Part shown: positions 24,189 to 33,265 of the stretch, one piece after another
Numbering within the stretch: the first letter of the stretch is position 1
How the letters are laid out: every line of letters starts with the position of its first letter
Source: Gammaproteobacteria bacterium
GTDB lineage: Bacteria; Pseudomonadota; Gammaproteobacteria; Steroidobacterales; PWYM01
NCBI GenBank assembly: GCA_003567475.1
Contig: PWZL01000046.1
Span: 1-59,804, forward strand
Length of the DNA: 59,804 bases
Direction: 5' to 3'
Position numbers and translations under genes: made by a program
The notes under the pieces: generated by a model
Seen by the model: the letters and a program-made list of their open reading frames with translations, nothing else
Told to the model about the DNA's origin: nothing
Database searches by the model: none

Positions 24189-25114
24189 GCGACCCCTCCG
24201 GTGGTGATGCGGCGGAACACTTCATCGAGTCTCCCGGATTCGAGGTGCAGCTCGGCGAGCGGCCAGCCCGCGGTGCGGGCCAGTTCGCTGATCGCCGGCA
24301 GAATCTCTGCACCCTGGTCGGGCAGCGCGGTGAGACGCTGATGGTCCCGTTCGACGGCGTCGACGCCCGGCAGGGCTGCAAGGGCGGTTGCCGCGGCCGC
24401 CAGCTGCGCGGGATCGCGCAGCCTGAGGCTGACAGCATTGTGATAACGGGAGCGGGCTTCCAGTTGTCGCGGCTCGTCATCGGCCAGCAGACGGCCATGC
24501 CCGATGATCATGACCCGGTTACACAGCGCATCCACCTCCTCGAGGATGTGGGTCGAAATGATGATGGTCTTGTCGGCCGCCATCTCACGGATGAGTGCCC
24601 GGACCTCGTGCTTCTGGTTGGGGTCCAGGCCGTCGGTCGGCTCGTCGAGAATCAGGATGGCGGGGTCGTGCAGAATCGCCTGTGCCAGACCGACGCGCCG
24701 ACGGAACCCTTTTGACAGCGTCTCGAGGGTCTGGGTGGCGACACTGCCCAGGCTCAGGCGATCCATGACCTCCGCCAGCCGTTGCCGGCGTCTCGGTCCG
24801 CGCAGTCCACGCAGATCGGCGACGAAGCCCAGGAAGCCGGCGACCGTCATCTCGCCGTAGCCCGGCGCGCCCTCCGGCAGATACCCGATCAGGCGCTTGA
24901 CCGTCAGCGGCTCCCGGGTGACATCGTGGCCGCCCACGATGGCCTGTCCGGCGCTGGGGCGGATGAACCCTGCGAGCATCTTCATGGTGGTCGACTTGCC
25001 TGCGCCGTTCGGCCCGAGGAAGCCGAGGACCGTTCCTGGCAGGATCTCGAAAGACAGGGCGTCCACGGCAAGCAGTGGACCGTAACGTCTGCTCAGGGCT
25101 TGCGTTCTGATCAT
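24185..25114 (-). CDS. ABC transporter ATP-binding protein (GldA/CcmA-type)
   Basis: A 309-residue ATPase with Walker A GPNGAGKSTTM (about 39-49), Q-loop IGYLPEGAPGYGEMTV, signature LSKGFRRRVGLAQ, Walker B ILILDEPTDGLD and H-loop ISTHILEEV. The C-terminal 80 residues are the extension typical of GldA-like and drug-export ATPases. ATG at 25114 begins right at the domain; the frame is open 14 codons upstream. First gene of the four-gene exporter operon. Confidence 0.93.
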   Translation of the reverse strand: MIRTQALSRRYGPLLAVDALSFEILPGTVLGFLGPNGAGKSTTMKMLAGFIRPSAGQAIVGGHDVTREPLTVKRLIGYLPEGAPGYGEMTVAGFLGFVADLRGLRGPRRRQRLAEVMDRLSLGSVATQTLETLSKGFRRRVGLAQAILHDPAILILDEPTDGLDPNQKHEVRALIREMAADKTIIISTHILEEVDALCNRVMIIGHGRLLADDEPRQLEARSRYHNAVSLRLRDPAQLAAAATALAALPGVDAVERDHQRLTALPDQGAEILPAISELARTAGWPLAELHLESGRLDEVFRRITTGGVA

Positions 25115-25250
25115 CGCCGCATCCGGGGGAAATACTGCACACACGCGCCGCGCCATGCGGCAAACCTGGCGAACCGTCGCAAGTGCCGGCGCGTTCTTTC
25201 CCGTGGGACTGCGCCACCCGCGTCGGGTTCAACCCATCGCGCTGTCGGCG

Positions 25251-25544
25251 TCAGAATTTTTCAGGTCGCATGACTTCGACATCCTGCAGGAACAGGATCA
25301 TGGCGTAGTCGCGGTAGTAGTGTTCCCGCAGCCAGTTGGCGATCCGTTCAGCCACGCTGCTGTCGCAGACCACTTCCACCCGGATGTTGCCGGCTTTCTC
25401 GAAGCCGCTCTCGCGGACACCGCGCGAACCCTCGCCATAGGCTTCGGTGATGGTGTAGCCGTGCGCCCCCCGCTGCTTGATCCCGGCAATGAGCCGGCGT
25501 TCCAGCGAGGCCTCGGTGATGATCGTCAGCAGCTTGCGTTGCAT
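25251..25544 (-). CDS. sbtB: SbtB-like PII-family regulator of SbtA
   Basis: A 97-residue PII-like protein: KLLTIITEASLERRLIAGIKQRGAHGYTI forms the first beta-alpha unit, the T-loop region reads YGEGSRGVRESGF and the second half has IRVEVVCDSSVAERIANWL. It differs from GlnB/GlnK (no uridylylated Tyr motif) and matches SbtB-type proteins, which bind adenine nucleotides and block the bicarbonate transporter SbtA. The C-terminal Cys-containing loop of cyanobacterial SbtB is absent. It starts one base after the sbtA stop, which strongly supports the pairing. Confidence 0.85.
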   Translation of the reverse strand: MQRKLLTIITEASLERRLIAGIKQRGAHGYTITEAYGEGSRGVRESGFEKAGNIRVEVVCDSSVAERIANWLREHYYRDYAMILFLQDVEVMRPEKF

Positions 25545-25545
25545 G

Positions 25546-26493
25546 TCAGCCTCCGGCGGTTGGCCATACGGCCTGCAGGATGCGGAAATAGAGGGGGATC
25601 CCGACCAGGACATTGAAGGGGAAGGTGATGGCCAGCGAGGCAGTCAGCGACAGCCCCGGGTTGGCTTCAGGCACGGCCATGCGCATTGCCGCGGGCGCCG
25701 CGATGTACGAGGCACTCGCGCCCAGGGTGGTCAGCAGCAGCGCCCCACCCAGGGACAGGCCCATGACCAGCGCGAAGCCTGCGCCGATGACCGCACCGAT
25801 CAGCGGCATCACCAGCGCGAAGCCGAGAACGAACAGCCCGTGGCGGCGGATGGCGCCGAGCTGAGTAGCGGCGACCAGGCCCATCTCCAGCAGAAACAGC
25901 GCGAGAATACCCTTGAAGGCATCGAAGAACAGGGGCGAGATGCCTTCGAGGCCGACCGGGCCTGCAATCAGGCCGATGAGCAGCCCACCCAGCAGCAGGA
26001 CCACGCTCTTGCCGAGGAACACCTCGCCCGCGAGGGCCCGCCAGCCGCCCTCGGGGCGTGCGCCACGGGCCAGCACGATGCCGATCAGGATGGCGGGCAC
26101 TTCGAGCACCACCACGAAGGCCGCCACGTACTCCTCGAAGCTCACATCCACGTGGGCGAGAAAGGCGACAGCCACCGCGTAGGTGCCGACACTGACCGAA
26201 CCATAATGCGCGGCGATCGAGGCGGCGTCGCTGCGGCCGAGCCCGCGGGAGAGCCGCAGCAGCCCGAAGGCGACCAGCCCGGTGACCGCGCCCATCACGG
26301 CGACCGCGGCGAGCTGGACGACAAGCTCGCTCGCGGGCACGCCGGACATGGCCATGCCACCCTTCATCCCGATGGAGAGCAGCAGCAGGACACTCAGCAG
26401 TTCATAGACCGCGGCGGGCAGGCGCAGGTCGGCCTTCAGGATCCCGGCGCCGAGGCCGAGCAGGAAGAACAGGATGACGGGATCGAGGGTCAT
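25546..26493 (-). CDS. sbtA: SbtA-family sodium-dependent bicarbonate transporter
   Basis: A 315-residue membrane protein with about ten hydrophobic segments in two inverted halves: LLLLSIGMKGGMAMSG in the first, SVSVGTYAVAVAFL, then LFLLEMGLVAATQLGAIRR and TTLGASASYIAAPAAMRMAVPEA in the second. The SIGxKGG and SYIAAPAAMR motifs are characteristic of SbtA (formerly DUF897), a Na+/HCO3- symporter first known from cyanobacteria. The sbtB-like gene follows with one base between. Suggests inorganic carbon uptake, although no RuBisCO or carboxysome gene lies in the window. Confidence 0.9.
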   Translation of the reverse strand: MTLDPVILFFLLGLGAGILKADLRLPAAVYELLSVLLLLSIGMKGGMAMSGVPASELVVQLAAVAVMGAVTGLVAFGLLRLSRGLGRSDAASIAAHYGSVSVGTYAVAVAFLAHVDVSFEEYVAAFVVVLEVPAILIGIVLARGARPEGGWRALAGEVFLGKSVVLLLGGLLIGLIAGPVGLEGISPLFFDAFKGILALFLLEMGLVAATQLGAIRRHGLFVLGFALVMPLIGAVIGAGFALVMGLSLGGALLLTTLGASASYIAAPAAMRMAVPEANPGLSLTASLAITFPFNVLVGIPLYFRILQAVWPTAGG

Positions 26494-26598
26494 GGTGATT
26501 CAGTCCTGCCGGGCGTGCCCGGTAAGCTCGGTATCGGGGGCCTGCACCCACGCGGCGATTCTGCCCGATCTGGCGCCGCCCCGGTACTGGCCGGGGAC

Positions 26599-27075
26599 TC
26601 AGCGGGTCGGTGCGTGATCCAGCGGCACGGCCGTGGTGTACTTGAGTTCCTCCATGGAGAAGCTGGAACTGACGTCGGCAAAATCCACCCGATCGATCAT
26701 CTGCTTGTAGACCGTGTCATAGCCGGCAATGTCAGGCACGACGACCCGCAGCAGGTAATCGATCTCCCCACTCATCCGGTACGCCTCGACGATCTCCGGA
26801 ATGTCCTGGACCATGCGATGGAACCGTTCGAACCAGTCCGTCGCGTGGCGATTGGTCTTGACGGCCACGAATACCGAGACGGGGACATTGAGACGCGCGC
26901 GGTCGAGCAGGGCCACGCGCTTGCGGATATAGCCGCCCGCCTCGAGTTTCTGGATGCGCCGCCAGCAGGGCGTGGTCGACAGCCCCACCCGGTCGGCGAT
27001 CTCGGCGGCCGACATCATGGCATCCTGCTGAAGCATGGAAAGAATCTGTTTGTCTTTGCTGTCGAGGAAGTCCAT
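26599..27075 (-). CDS. Lrp/AsnC-family transcriptional regulator
   Basis: A 158-residue regulator: N-terminal helix-turn-helix with AAEIADRVGLSTTPCWRRIQKLE (about 23-45) and a C-terminal RAM/AsnC ligand domain with VVVPDIAGYDTVYKQMI and SSFSMEELKYTTAVPL. Such proteins form octamers and respond to amino acids. It is divergent from the thiol-dioxygenase-like cupin gene across an A+T-rich gap, so control of that gene, perhaps in response to cysteine, is a natural inference. Confidence 0.93.
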   Translation of the reverse strand: MDFLDSKDKQILSMLQQDAMMSAAEIADRVGLSTTPCWRRIQKLEAGGYIRKRVALLDRARLNVPVSVFVAVKTNRHATDWFERFHRMVQDIPEIVEAYRMSGEIDYLLRVVVPDIAGYDTVYKQMIDRVDFADVSSSFSMEELKYTTAVPLDHAPTR

Positions 27076-27196
27076 TTTAATAAAATATAGATTAATAGAA
27101 AAATATTGCTAGATGATACCGGTATAAAGCAAAAATCGTAACAATTTTCCGTTATCGGGCTGTTACGCTGGGGAGGGACAAACGCAGGGGGACCTT
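27076..27196. promoter_or_regulatory. A+T-rich divergent promoter and operator region
   Basis: Much richer in A+T than its surroundings, as expected for an Lrp-bound intergenic region. It contains the perfect palindrome ATACCGGTAT (27116-27125) and several A/T tracts. The cupin gene has AGGGGGA as ribosome site just before its ATG. Confidence 0.5.
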
Positions 27197-27772
27197 ATGT
27201 CTGCAGTCGTCGATTTTCGGCACCGTCGTGATGCCGCTGGGCGTCGGCCTTCCGGGCCGACGCTGCCCGTGTCGCCGGCGCTGGCGCGCTACGTCGAGCA
27301 GGTGGAGACGCTGTTGGCCGGCGCCGCAGACGAAGCGGCCCTGGCTGCCCGTGTCGCCGGCGCCCTCGGCGAACTGGCCTGTGAGCGGGATCTGCTCACG
27401 CCGGAGCAGCGTTGCGGGGATGCGGACGGCTATACCCGCCACCTGCTGTATGCCGATCCCCAGGGGCGATTCAGCGTGCTGGCACTCGTCTGGTTGCCCG
27501 GTCAGGGCACACCCGTGCACGGCCACACCGCCTGGGGTGCCGTCGCCGTGCACGAGGGCCGACCGACCGTGGTGCTGTATGAGTACGAGCCGGGCTATGG
27601 CGCGCTGCCGCGCCAGGACATCCAGTGTGTGCCTGGGGAGGTGAGCTGGGTGCGTGCCGGGATCCAGTATCCGCATCGCATCTGCAACGTGAGCGACCGT
27701 CCGGCGATCACCCTGCATACCTACGGGCGTGACCTCAGCCGCAATCCGACCGGCATCAATATTCTCGTCTAG
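27197..27772 (+). CDS. cysteine-dioxygenase-type cupin (thiol dioxygenase)
   Basis: A 191-residue cupin of the cysteine/3-mercaptopropionate dioxygenase family. VHGHTAWGAVAVHEG gives two of the iron-binding His and IQYPHRICN the third, as in the three-His site of these non-heme Fe(II) enzymes. VLALVWLPGQGTPVH matches the strand before the HxH. The family oxidises a thiol to a sulfinate; cysteine, 3-mercaptopropionate or related thiols are all possible. The divergent Lrp-type regulator supports an amino-acid-related substrate. Confidence 0.82.
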   Translation: MSAVVDFRHRRDAAGRRPSGPTLPVSPALARYVEQVETLLAGAADEAALAARVAGALGELACERDLLTPEQRCGDADGYTRHLLYADPQGRFSVLALVWLPGQGTPVHGHTAWGAVAVHEGRPTVVLYEYEPGYGALPRQDIQCVPGEVSWVRAGIQYPHRICNVSDRPAITLHTYGRDLSRNPTGINILV

Positions 27773-27937
27773 CGGTACGACCGGAACCCGGCGCTCGCGC
27801 CTGACCCTCTCCCCCCGACCTCAAGGGCGGGCGTCGGGTTCGCCGGTCATGTGGCCGGAACGGGCACCGCCCGCCGCTGTGATACATTAGGCCCCTGTGG
27901 CCGCGCCACCACGGACGGCGATAGCGGCCCGAACATC

Positions 27938-28903
27938 ATGGCGAGCAGACCCAAGCCTCAAGAACGTCTTTACGAGATTCGCGCTGTCTCGAAGATGACC
28001 GGCGTGCAGCCGGTCACCTTGCGGGCGTGGGAGCGCCGCTATGGCGCGGTCGAGACCCGCCGCACCAGCACCGGTGGCCGGCGCCTGTACACCCAGGAAG
28101 ATGTTCAGCGGCTGTCGCTGATCAAGTCACTGGTGGATCTGGGGGAGTCGGTCGGTACGGTTGCCATCCTGCCGACCGAGGAGCTGGCCGCCCGGCTGGA
28201 GGCGGTTCACGGGGCCCGGGCCGGTGAGCCGCGACCCGATGCGCTGGTCCGGGTGGCCGTTTTCGGGCCGCGGCTCGCCGCGTTGCTGCGCGGTGACTTC
28301 AGCCATCGGGGAATCGAACTGGTCGCCGTGCACAGCGACCTGGCCGCCTGCGAGTCGCTGCCGCCCGCGCTGGGCATCGATACCGTCGTGCTGGAATTCA
28401 CCGGGGTGCACGAAGACACTCGTGAGCAGGTGCTCGGCTGTCTGCAGCGCGCGCGGGCCAGTCGTGCCGTGGTGATGTACGACTTCGGCAATCTTGCCAG
28501 CGTGGCCAGCCTCAAGGCCCCGCCCATCGCCGCCGTCCGGGGCCCGGCGGAGCCGGAAGATATCGCCCGGGCCTGCCTGGTCCTGGCGGTGCCCGGGCGG
28601 GCGCGCGTGGATCAGAGTGTGGTGCCGGAGACCACCGGGGAGATCCCGCGGCGGCGGTATTCGCGGGCCCGGCTCAACCGTCTGCGCGAATCGACCACCC
28701 AGATCGGCTGTGAGTGCCCCCACCATCTGGCGACTCTGGTCGGACAGCTCTATGCCTTCGAGGATTACTCGGCGGAGTGCGAAAACCGCAACGCCGAGGA
28801 TGCACGGATGCACGCCTATCTTCACGAGGCCACGGCCCGCTGTCGCGCGGAACTGGAGGACGCCCTGTCGCGGCTGATCCGTTTCGAGGGTCTCGAGGAC
28901 TAA
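27938..28903 (+). CDS. MerR-type regulator with Rossmann-like sensor and Cys/His-rich C-terminus
   Basis: A 321-residue regulator. Residues 10-75 are a MerR DNA-binding domain (YEIRAVSKMTGVQPVTLRAW, then GGRRLYTQEDVQRL). Residues about 95-200 look like an alpha/beta domain in the place where CarH/LitR-type proteins bind cobalamin, but the B12 motif DxHxxG is absent. The C-terminal region has a CECPHH cluster, followed by Cys in the segment SAECENRNAEDARMH, which could bind a metal or be conserved for structure. The gene ends overlapping the convergent flavin-oxidase gene by four bases. Signal and targets unknown. Confidence 0.8.
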   Translation: MASRPKPQERLYEIRAVSKMTGVQPVTLRAWERRYGAVETRRTSTGGRRLYTQEDVQRLSLIKSLVDLGESVGTVAILPTEELAARLEAVHGARAGEPRPDALVRVAVFGPRLAALLRGDFSHRGIELVAVHSDLAACESLPPALGIDTVVLEFTGVHEDTREQVLGCLQRARASRAVVMYDFGNLASVASLKAPPIAAVRGPAEPEDIARACLVLAVPGRARVDQSVVPETTGEIPRRRYSRARLNRLRESTTQIGCECPHHLATLVGQLYAFEDYSAECENRNAEDARMHAYLHEATARCRAELEDALSRLIRFEGLED

Positions 28904-30525
28904 CCGCCGGCGTCCGCGTGCAGTCCGAGTGCCCCGGGGTTCATCAGCCCGTGGGGATCGACGCGGTCCTTGAGTTGCCGGACCAGCGCTGCCAGGGCGG
29001 GCTCGCGTGTCGCGAGGTAAGGATAGTCTTTGCCGACCTGCAGATGACTGGCGCCATTGGCGATGCACAGTGCCTGCAGCCGGTCCTTGATCTCCGCCAC
29101 CAGGGCCCGGCCCTCAGGGTTCGGTGGATGCCGGGGCACTGCGGGCAGCAGTTCCGCCGGATACACGCGCTCATGGTAGGCCAGCAGTTCATCCTCCCAG
29201 AGAAACGTGGGTTCGTAGACGAACGCGTGGGTCGATACGAACATCAGCATCCGTGTCAGCCGGACCCGGTGCTCGGCCATCCGGGGCGCATACTCGGCGA
29301 TCAGCGCCTCGACGTCGGTGTGGTGTTTCAGCACCCGCGAAAACGGCAGGATCGCGTGGGTGGGCTTCCAGCGTTCTCCGTTTGGCCCGAGGATGGGCGT
29401 CAGCGGCAGAAACGGATTGGCATTGAAATAGGTCGGGATGGAGGCCGCGACTTCCGCTCCATGGGGTTGCAGCACACGGCGCAGCACGGCGAGCTTCTCG
29501 CGAGCCTCGGCAATGGTGGCGCCCTCGGTGCTGAAGTGCGCGGAGTAGCTCGCGCCCCGCAGGAAATTCCGCCCGCCTGCCGCCAGGCGTGCGACCTGCA
29601 GCACGCCGTCCAGGGGATGGCGGGCGGAGCGAAATACCGAGCGTGCGGCCTCCCAGGTGTTGGCGGAGGCCATCCGGTCCAGCGCACCTTTCTGCTGGCG
29701 GGGATCCATGGCAAAGTTCTGCGCGACCACGCCGAGCCGGGCGGCCTCGATCATGGCGGTGAGGCAGCGCTCGCCGTCGGGGAAGCCGAAAGAGACCGCG
29801 GCAAACCCGCGAGGACGGGGCACCAGGCGCAGCGTGAGCCTCGCCTTCACGCCGAAGGCCCCGGCATCGCCGACGAACAGGCCCGTGAGATCCGGTCCAT
29901 AGAAGCGGAAGTGGGGCAGACAGCCGTCCGCGCCTGCGGAACCCGTCCGGATGAGCTCACCGTTGGCCAGGATGACGTCCATTTGCAGCAGGGATTCGGC
30001 TGAGACGCCGTAGCTGCCGCTGCCGTAGTTGACCGCATAGTGGGACATGCCGCCCGCCACCGTGGCGGCGATGCCCGAAAACGGCCCCCAGAACGGCGTC
30101 CGCAGGCCTTGGGCGGCGAGTGCCTCGTGCAGGGCGGCCCAGGTGACCCCGGCCTCGACCGTGACATACATGTCTTCGGCGTTGATCTCGATGCCCTGCA
30201 GCCGTGAGGTGTCGATACATAGGCTGCCGGGACGCGTCGGGAGATAGGCGTCGGTGTAGGAGGCGCCGCCGCCGCGAACGACCATCGGCGCACGGTGCTC
30301 GGCGCAGACGGCCACCACGGCCTGCAGAGCCTCGACGCTGTCCGGACGGGCGACTGCGGCAAAGGCCAGCGGCGCGGCCCGGTAGATGTCGGTGGCATAG
30401 AACCGGCAGTCGGCCTCGCCGGTCAGGAGCTGCCCCTCGCCGAGGTGCTGTCGGAGCGCCTCGCACATCGCGTCGGTCATGCCAGGCGCTGCCGCAGCAG
30501 CCGTGACCTGACCCGTGGTCGCCAT
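28900..30525 (-). CDS. FAD-binding oxidase (VAO/PCMH type)
   Basis: A 541-residue flavoprotein. The PCMH FAD domain shows MVVRGGGASYTDAYLP, TVEAGVTWAALHEALAA, TVAGGMSHYAVNYGSGSYG and GDAGAFGVKARLTLRLVP. The C-terminal cap ends DRVDPHGLMNPG, the usual FAD-linked oxidase ending. No signal peptide is seen. Members oxidise 2-hydroxyacids, lactate-like or phenolic substrates; this one cannot be assigned. It follows the OppA-like gene with a one-base TGATG overlap, so the two form an operon. Confidence 0.87.
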   Translation of the reverse strand: MATTGQVTAAAAAPGMTDAMCEALRQHLGEGQLLTGEADCRFYATDIYRAAPLAFAAVARPDSVEALQAVVAVCAEHRAPMVVRGGGASYTDAYLPTRPGSLCIDTSRLQGIEINAEDMYVTVEAGVTWAALHEALAAQGLRTPFWGPFSGIAATVAGGMSHYAVNYGSGSYGVSAESLLQMDVILANGELIRTGSAGADGCLPHFRFYGPDLTGLFVGDAGAFGVKARLTLRLVPRPRGFAAVSFGFPDGERCLTAMIEAARLGVVAQNFAMDPRQQKGALDRMASANTWEAARSVFRSARHPLDGVLQVARLAAGGRNFLRGASYSAHFSTEGATIAEAREKLAVLRRVLQPHGAEVAASIPTYFNANPFLPLTPILGPNGERWKPTHAILPFSRVLKHHTDVEALIAEYAPRMAEHRVRLTRMLMFVSTHAFVYEPTFLWEDELLAYHERVYPAELLPAVPRHPPNPEGRALVAEIKDRLQALCIANGASHLQVGKDYPYLATREPALAALVRQLKDRVDPHGLMNPGALGLHADAGG

Positions 30526-32183
30526 CAGCGGCCGTCCCGTTCGATACGGAAATGCCGCGAATAGTGACGGTCCATGATGTTCGCCTGGAAGCCCTTGACG
30601 TGTGGCCGAACCAGCCGCTTGCTGGTGTAGAAGTACAGCGGAATCAGCGGATGATCGGCCAGCATGACGCGCTCGGCTTCGGCCATCAGCGCGGCGCGCG
30701 CGTCGAGATCACGTTCGAGCTGCGCTTCGATGGCCAGTTCGTCGAAGGCCTCGTTCGACCAGCCGACCGTGTTCTGGCCGTGGCCCGTCTGCAGGATTTC
30801 CAGGAAGGTGAAGGGATCGTTGTAGTCCCCGATCCAGCCGAAGCGCATCACCTGCCAGGCGCTCAGGTCGCGGCGGGTCTGCAGCATCACCTTCCATTCC
30901 TGATTCAACGGTGAGGCGTTCACGCCAAGCACCTGTTCCCACATCGAGGCCACCGCCACGGCGATCCGACGATGGTTCTCGCTGGTGTTGAACAGCAGCT
31001 CCAGAGTCAAGGGATTGTCGGGGCCGTAGCCCGCCTCGGCCAGCAGACGCCGGGCTTCCGTGTGTCGCCGCTCGACCGGCCAGTCTGCCCACTCGAACTG
31101 CACCGGCACGTGGTTGGCGGTGCCGTCGGGCACGAACGCGTAGGCGGCGCGCTCGCCCACCCCGGTGACCCGCTCGACGATGATGTCGCGATCGATCGCC
31201 ATGTTCAGGGCCTGGCGGACCCGCACGTCGTCGAAGGGCGGGCGGCTGAGGTTAATGGAAAAGTAGTAGGTGCCGAGGTAGGGCGCGACGTGCAGGGCGT
31301 CGGCCAGGTTGCGCCGAATCGAGTCGATCTGGGTGTTGGGAATCTGAATCGTGAAGTCGAGCTCTCCGGCCCGGAAGCGGTTGAACTCGCTGTTGACGTC
31401 CTCGGTATTGTGAAAATACACGGTGTCGATCTGGACGTTGTCGAGGTCGTGGTAGTAGGGGTTGCGGCGCAGGCGAACATGCGACTGCACCACCCACTCA
31501 TCGAGCTGGTAGGCACCGTTGGAGACCTTGATGCCCGCCCGTGCGAAGCGGGGGCCATGCTCGGCGAGCGTGGGACGATGCACGGGGTAGGTCACCGAAT
31601 GCGTCAGCATGCCCAGGAAATAGGGCGCCGGCTTTTCGAGTTCGATTCGAAGGACGCGCTCTTCCAGCGCGCTGACGGCCAGCTCGTCCACCGCCATCCG
31701 GCCCTCGGTGATCGCGCGGGCGTTGCGGATCGGCCAGAGCATCTGGGCATAGGTCGAGGCGGTTGCCGGATCGACGCTGCGGCGCATCCCGGCGGCGAAG
31801 TCCTCGGCGACCACCGGATCGCCGTTCGACCAGCGGGCGTTTTCGCGCAGACGGAAGGTGTAGACGAGTCCATCGTCACTGATCTCCCAGGACTCCGCCA
31901 TGCCGGGCACCACGGTCGAATCGGCGGTCTCCGTGGTCAGGCCCTCGTAGAGATCCCGCAGGATCGCCGCCGCCGCGGTCTCCTCCGAGCGATGGGGGTC
32001 GAGGGTGTCGGGCTCTGCGCCGTTGCCGCGATGGAAGACGACGCCTTCGTCTGCCGTCGTCCGGGCCCCGGGTTCGGGCGTCTCGGCAGGTCCGCAGGCC
32101 GCCAGGCCCAGTGCGGTCAGCGCCAGCACTGCCGGGGCCACCCAGCCTGTGAAGGGGTTTGCTTGGCGTGATAGAGGGCTCAT
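30525..32183 (-). CDS. OppA-like ABC peptide-binding lipoprotein
   Basis: A 552-residue solute-binding protein of the OppA/DppA family (SBP_bac_5). Lipobox GLAACG is near residue 31. The mature chain has FHRGNGAEPDTLDPHRSEET, YEGLTTETADSTVVPGMAESWEISDDGLVYTFRLRENARWSNG and FDDVRVRQALNMAIDRD, all classic for the family. ATG at 32183 has GGAG seven bases upstream; a TTG twelve bases earlier is less likely. No OppBCDF genes lie nearby; the partner is a flavin oxidase gene overlapping its stop. Confidence 0.92.
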   Translation of the reverse strand: MSPLSRQANPFTGWVAPAVLALTALGLAACGPAETPEPGARTTADEGVVFHRGNGAEPDTLDPHRSEETAAAAILRDLYEGLTTETADSTVVPGMAESWEISDDGLVYTFRLRENARWSNGDPVVAEDFAAGMRRSVDPATASTYAQMLWPIRNARAITEGRMAVDELAVSALEERVLRIELEKPAPYFLGMLTHSVTYPVHRPTLAEHGPRFARAGIKVSNGAYQLDEWVVQSHVRLRRNPYYHDLDNVQIDTVYFHNTEDVNSEFNRFRAGELDFTIQIPNTQIDSIRRNLADALHVAPYLGTYYFSINLSRPPFDDVRVRQALNMAIDRDIIVERVTGVGERAAYAFVPDGTANHVPVQFEWADWPVERRHTEARRLLAEAGYGPDNPLTLELLFNTSENHRRIAVAVASMWEQVLGVNASPLNQEWKVMLQTRRDLSAWQVMRFGWIGDYNDPFTFLEILQTGHGQNTVGWSNEAFDELAIEAQLERDLDARAALMAEAERVMLADHPLIPLYFYTSKRLVRPHVKGFQANIMDRHYSRHFRIERDGR

Positions 32184-32293
32184 CGGGATCTCCAACTGGG
32201 GGCATGTCGTCGCCGAGTATAAGGGCTCGGCAGGGAGGCCGGCGCGTCGGCGGCGCTGTTAGACTATCCCATCCTCGCCGATGAGTTCCCGCG

Positions 32294-33265
32294 ATGCCGA
32301 CCACCGCCCCCCTGAGGACCCTGTATCCGCCGATCGAGCCCTGGTCGACCGCGACCCTGCAGACGTCGGATGGCCACGAGGTCTACTACGAGCAATCCGG
32401 CAATCCCGACGCCCCCCCCGTGCTGTTCCTGCACGGGGGCCCTGGCGGTGGCGGCGATACCAACGCGCGGCGCTTTTTCGATCCGGCGAAGTGGCGAATC
32501 GTGATTCTCGACCAGCGGGGCTGCGGCCGCAGCCGCCCGCACGCGAGTCTCGAGAACAACACCACCTGGCACCTGGTGGGCGATATCGAGACCATTCGCG
32601 AGCGCCTCGGGATCGAGCGCTGGACGGTGTTCGGAGGCAGTTGGGGCAGCACGCTGGCGTTGCTGTACGCAGAACGGCATCCGCAGCGCGTGGCCGGGCT
32701 GATTCTTCGCGGCATCTTCATGCTGCGTCGCCGTGAACTCGAGTGGTTCTATCAGCACGGGGCCAGCATGGTCTGGCCGGAGCGCTGGGTCGACTATCTT
32801 GCACCCATCCCGCCCACGGAACGGGGTGACCTGCTCGGGGCCTATCACCGGCGGCTGACGGGGGAGGATCGCGAGCAGGCGCTTCGCTGCGCGCGCGCGT
32901 GGTCGATATGGGAGGGCGCCACCAGTTGTCTGCGACCCTCCGAGGGCCTGGTGGAACGCTTCGGCGCCGACACGTTTGCCCTGGCGATGGCGCGCATCGA
33001 GTGCCACTACTTCGTGAACGGTGGATTCATGGCGCGTGAATCCCAGATTCTCGACGACATCGGGCGTATCCGCGGCATTCCCGGCGTCATCGTGCAGGGT
33101 CGCTACGACATGGTCTGTCCGGTCCACAGTGCCTGGGAACTGCACCACGCCTGGCCGGACGCTGACCTCCGGCTGGTTGCCGAGGCGGGCCACTCGGCGT
33201 TCGAGCCGGGCATCCTGCATGAGCTGATCAGCGCCACCGATCGTTTCGCCGACGCTGCGGCGTGA
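32294..33265 (+). CDS. pip: proline iminopeptidase
   Basis: A 323-residue S33 peptidase that removes N-terminal proline. LFLHGGPGGGGD (about 46-57) is the oxyanion loop, ILDQRGCGRSRPHA follows, FGGSWGSTLALLYAERHP (about 113-130) carries the catalytic Ser, and the His is in AEAGHSAFEPG near the end. Length and these motifs match bacterial Pip closely. The GTG of the next gene overlaps its stop, coupling it to an asparaginase-type peptidase. Confidence 0.93.
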   Translation: MPTTAPLRTLYPPIEPWSTATLQTSDGHEVYYEQSGNPDAPPVLFLHGGPGGGGDTNARRFFDPAKWRIVILDQRGCGRSRPHASLENNTTWHLVGDIETIRERLGIERWTVFGGSWGSTLALLYAERHPQRVAGLILRGIFMLRRRELEWFYQHGASMVWPERWVDYLAPIPPTERGDLLGAYHRRLTGEDREQALRCARAWSIWEGATSCLRPSEGLVERFGADTFALAMARIECHYFVNGGFMARESQILDDIGRIRGIPGVIVQGRYDMVCPVHSAWELHHAWPDADLRLVAEAGHSAFEPGILHELISATDRFADAAA

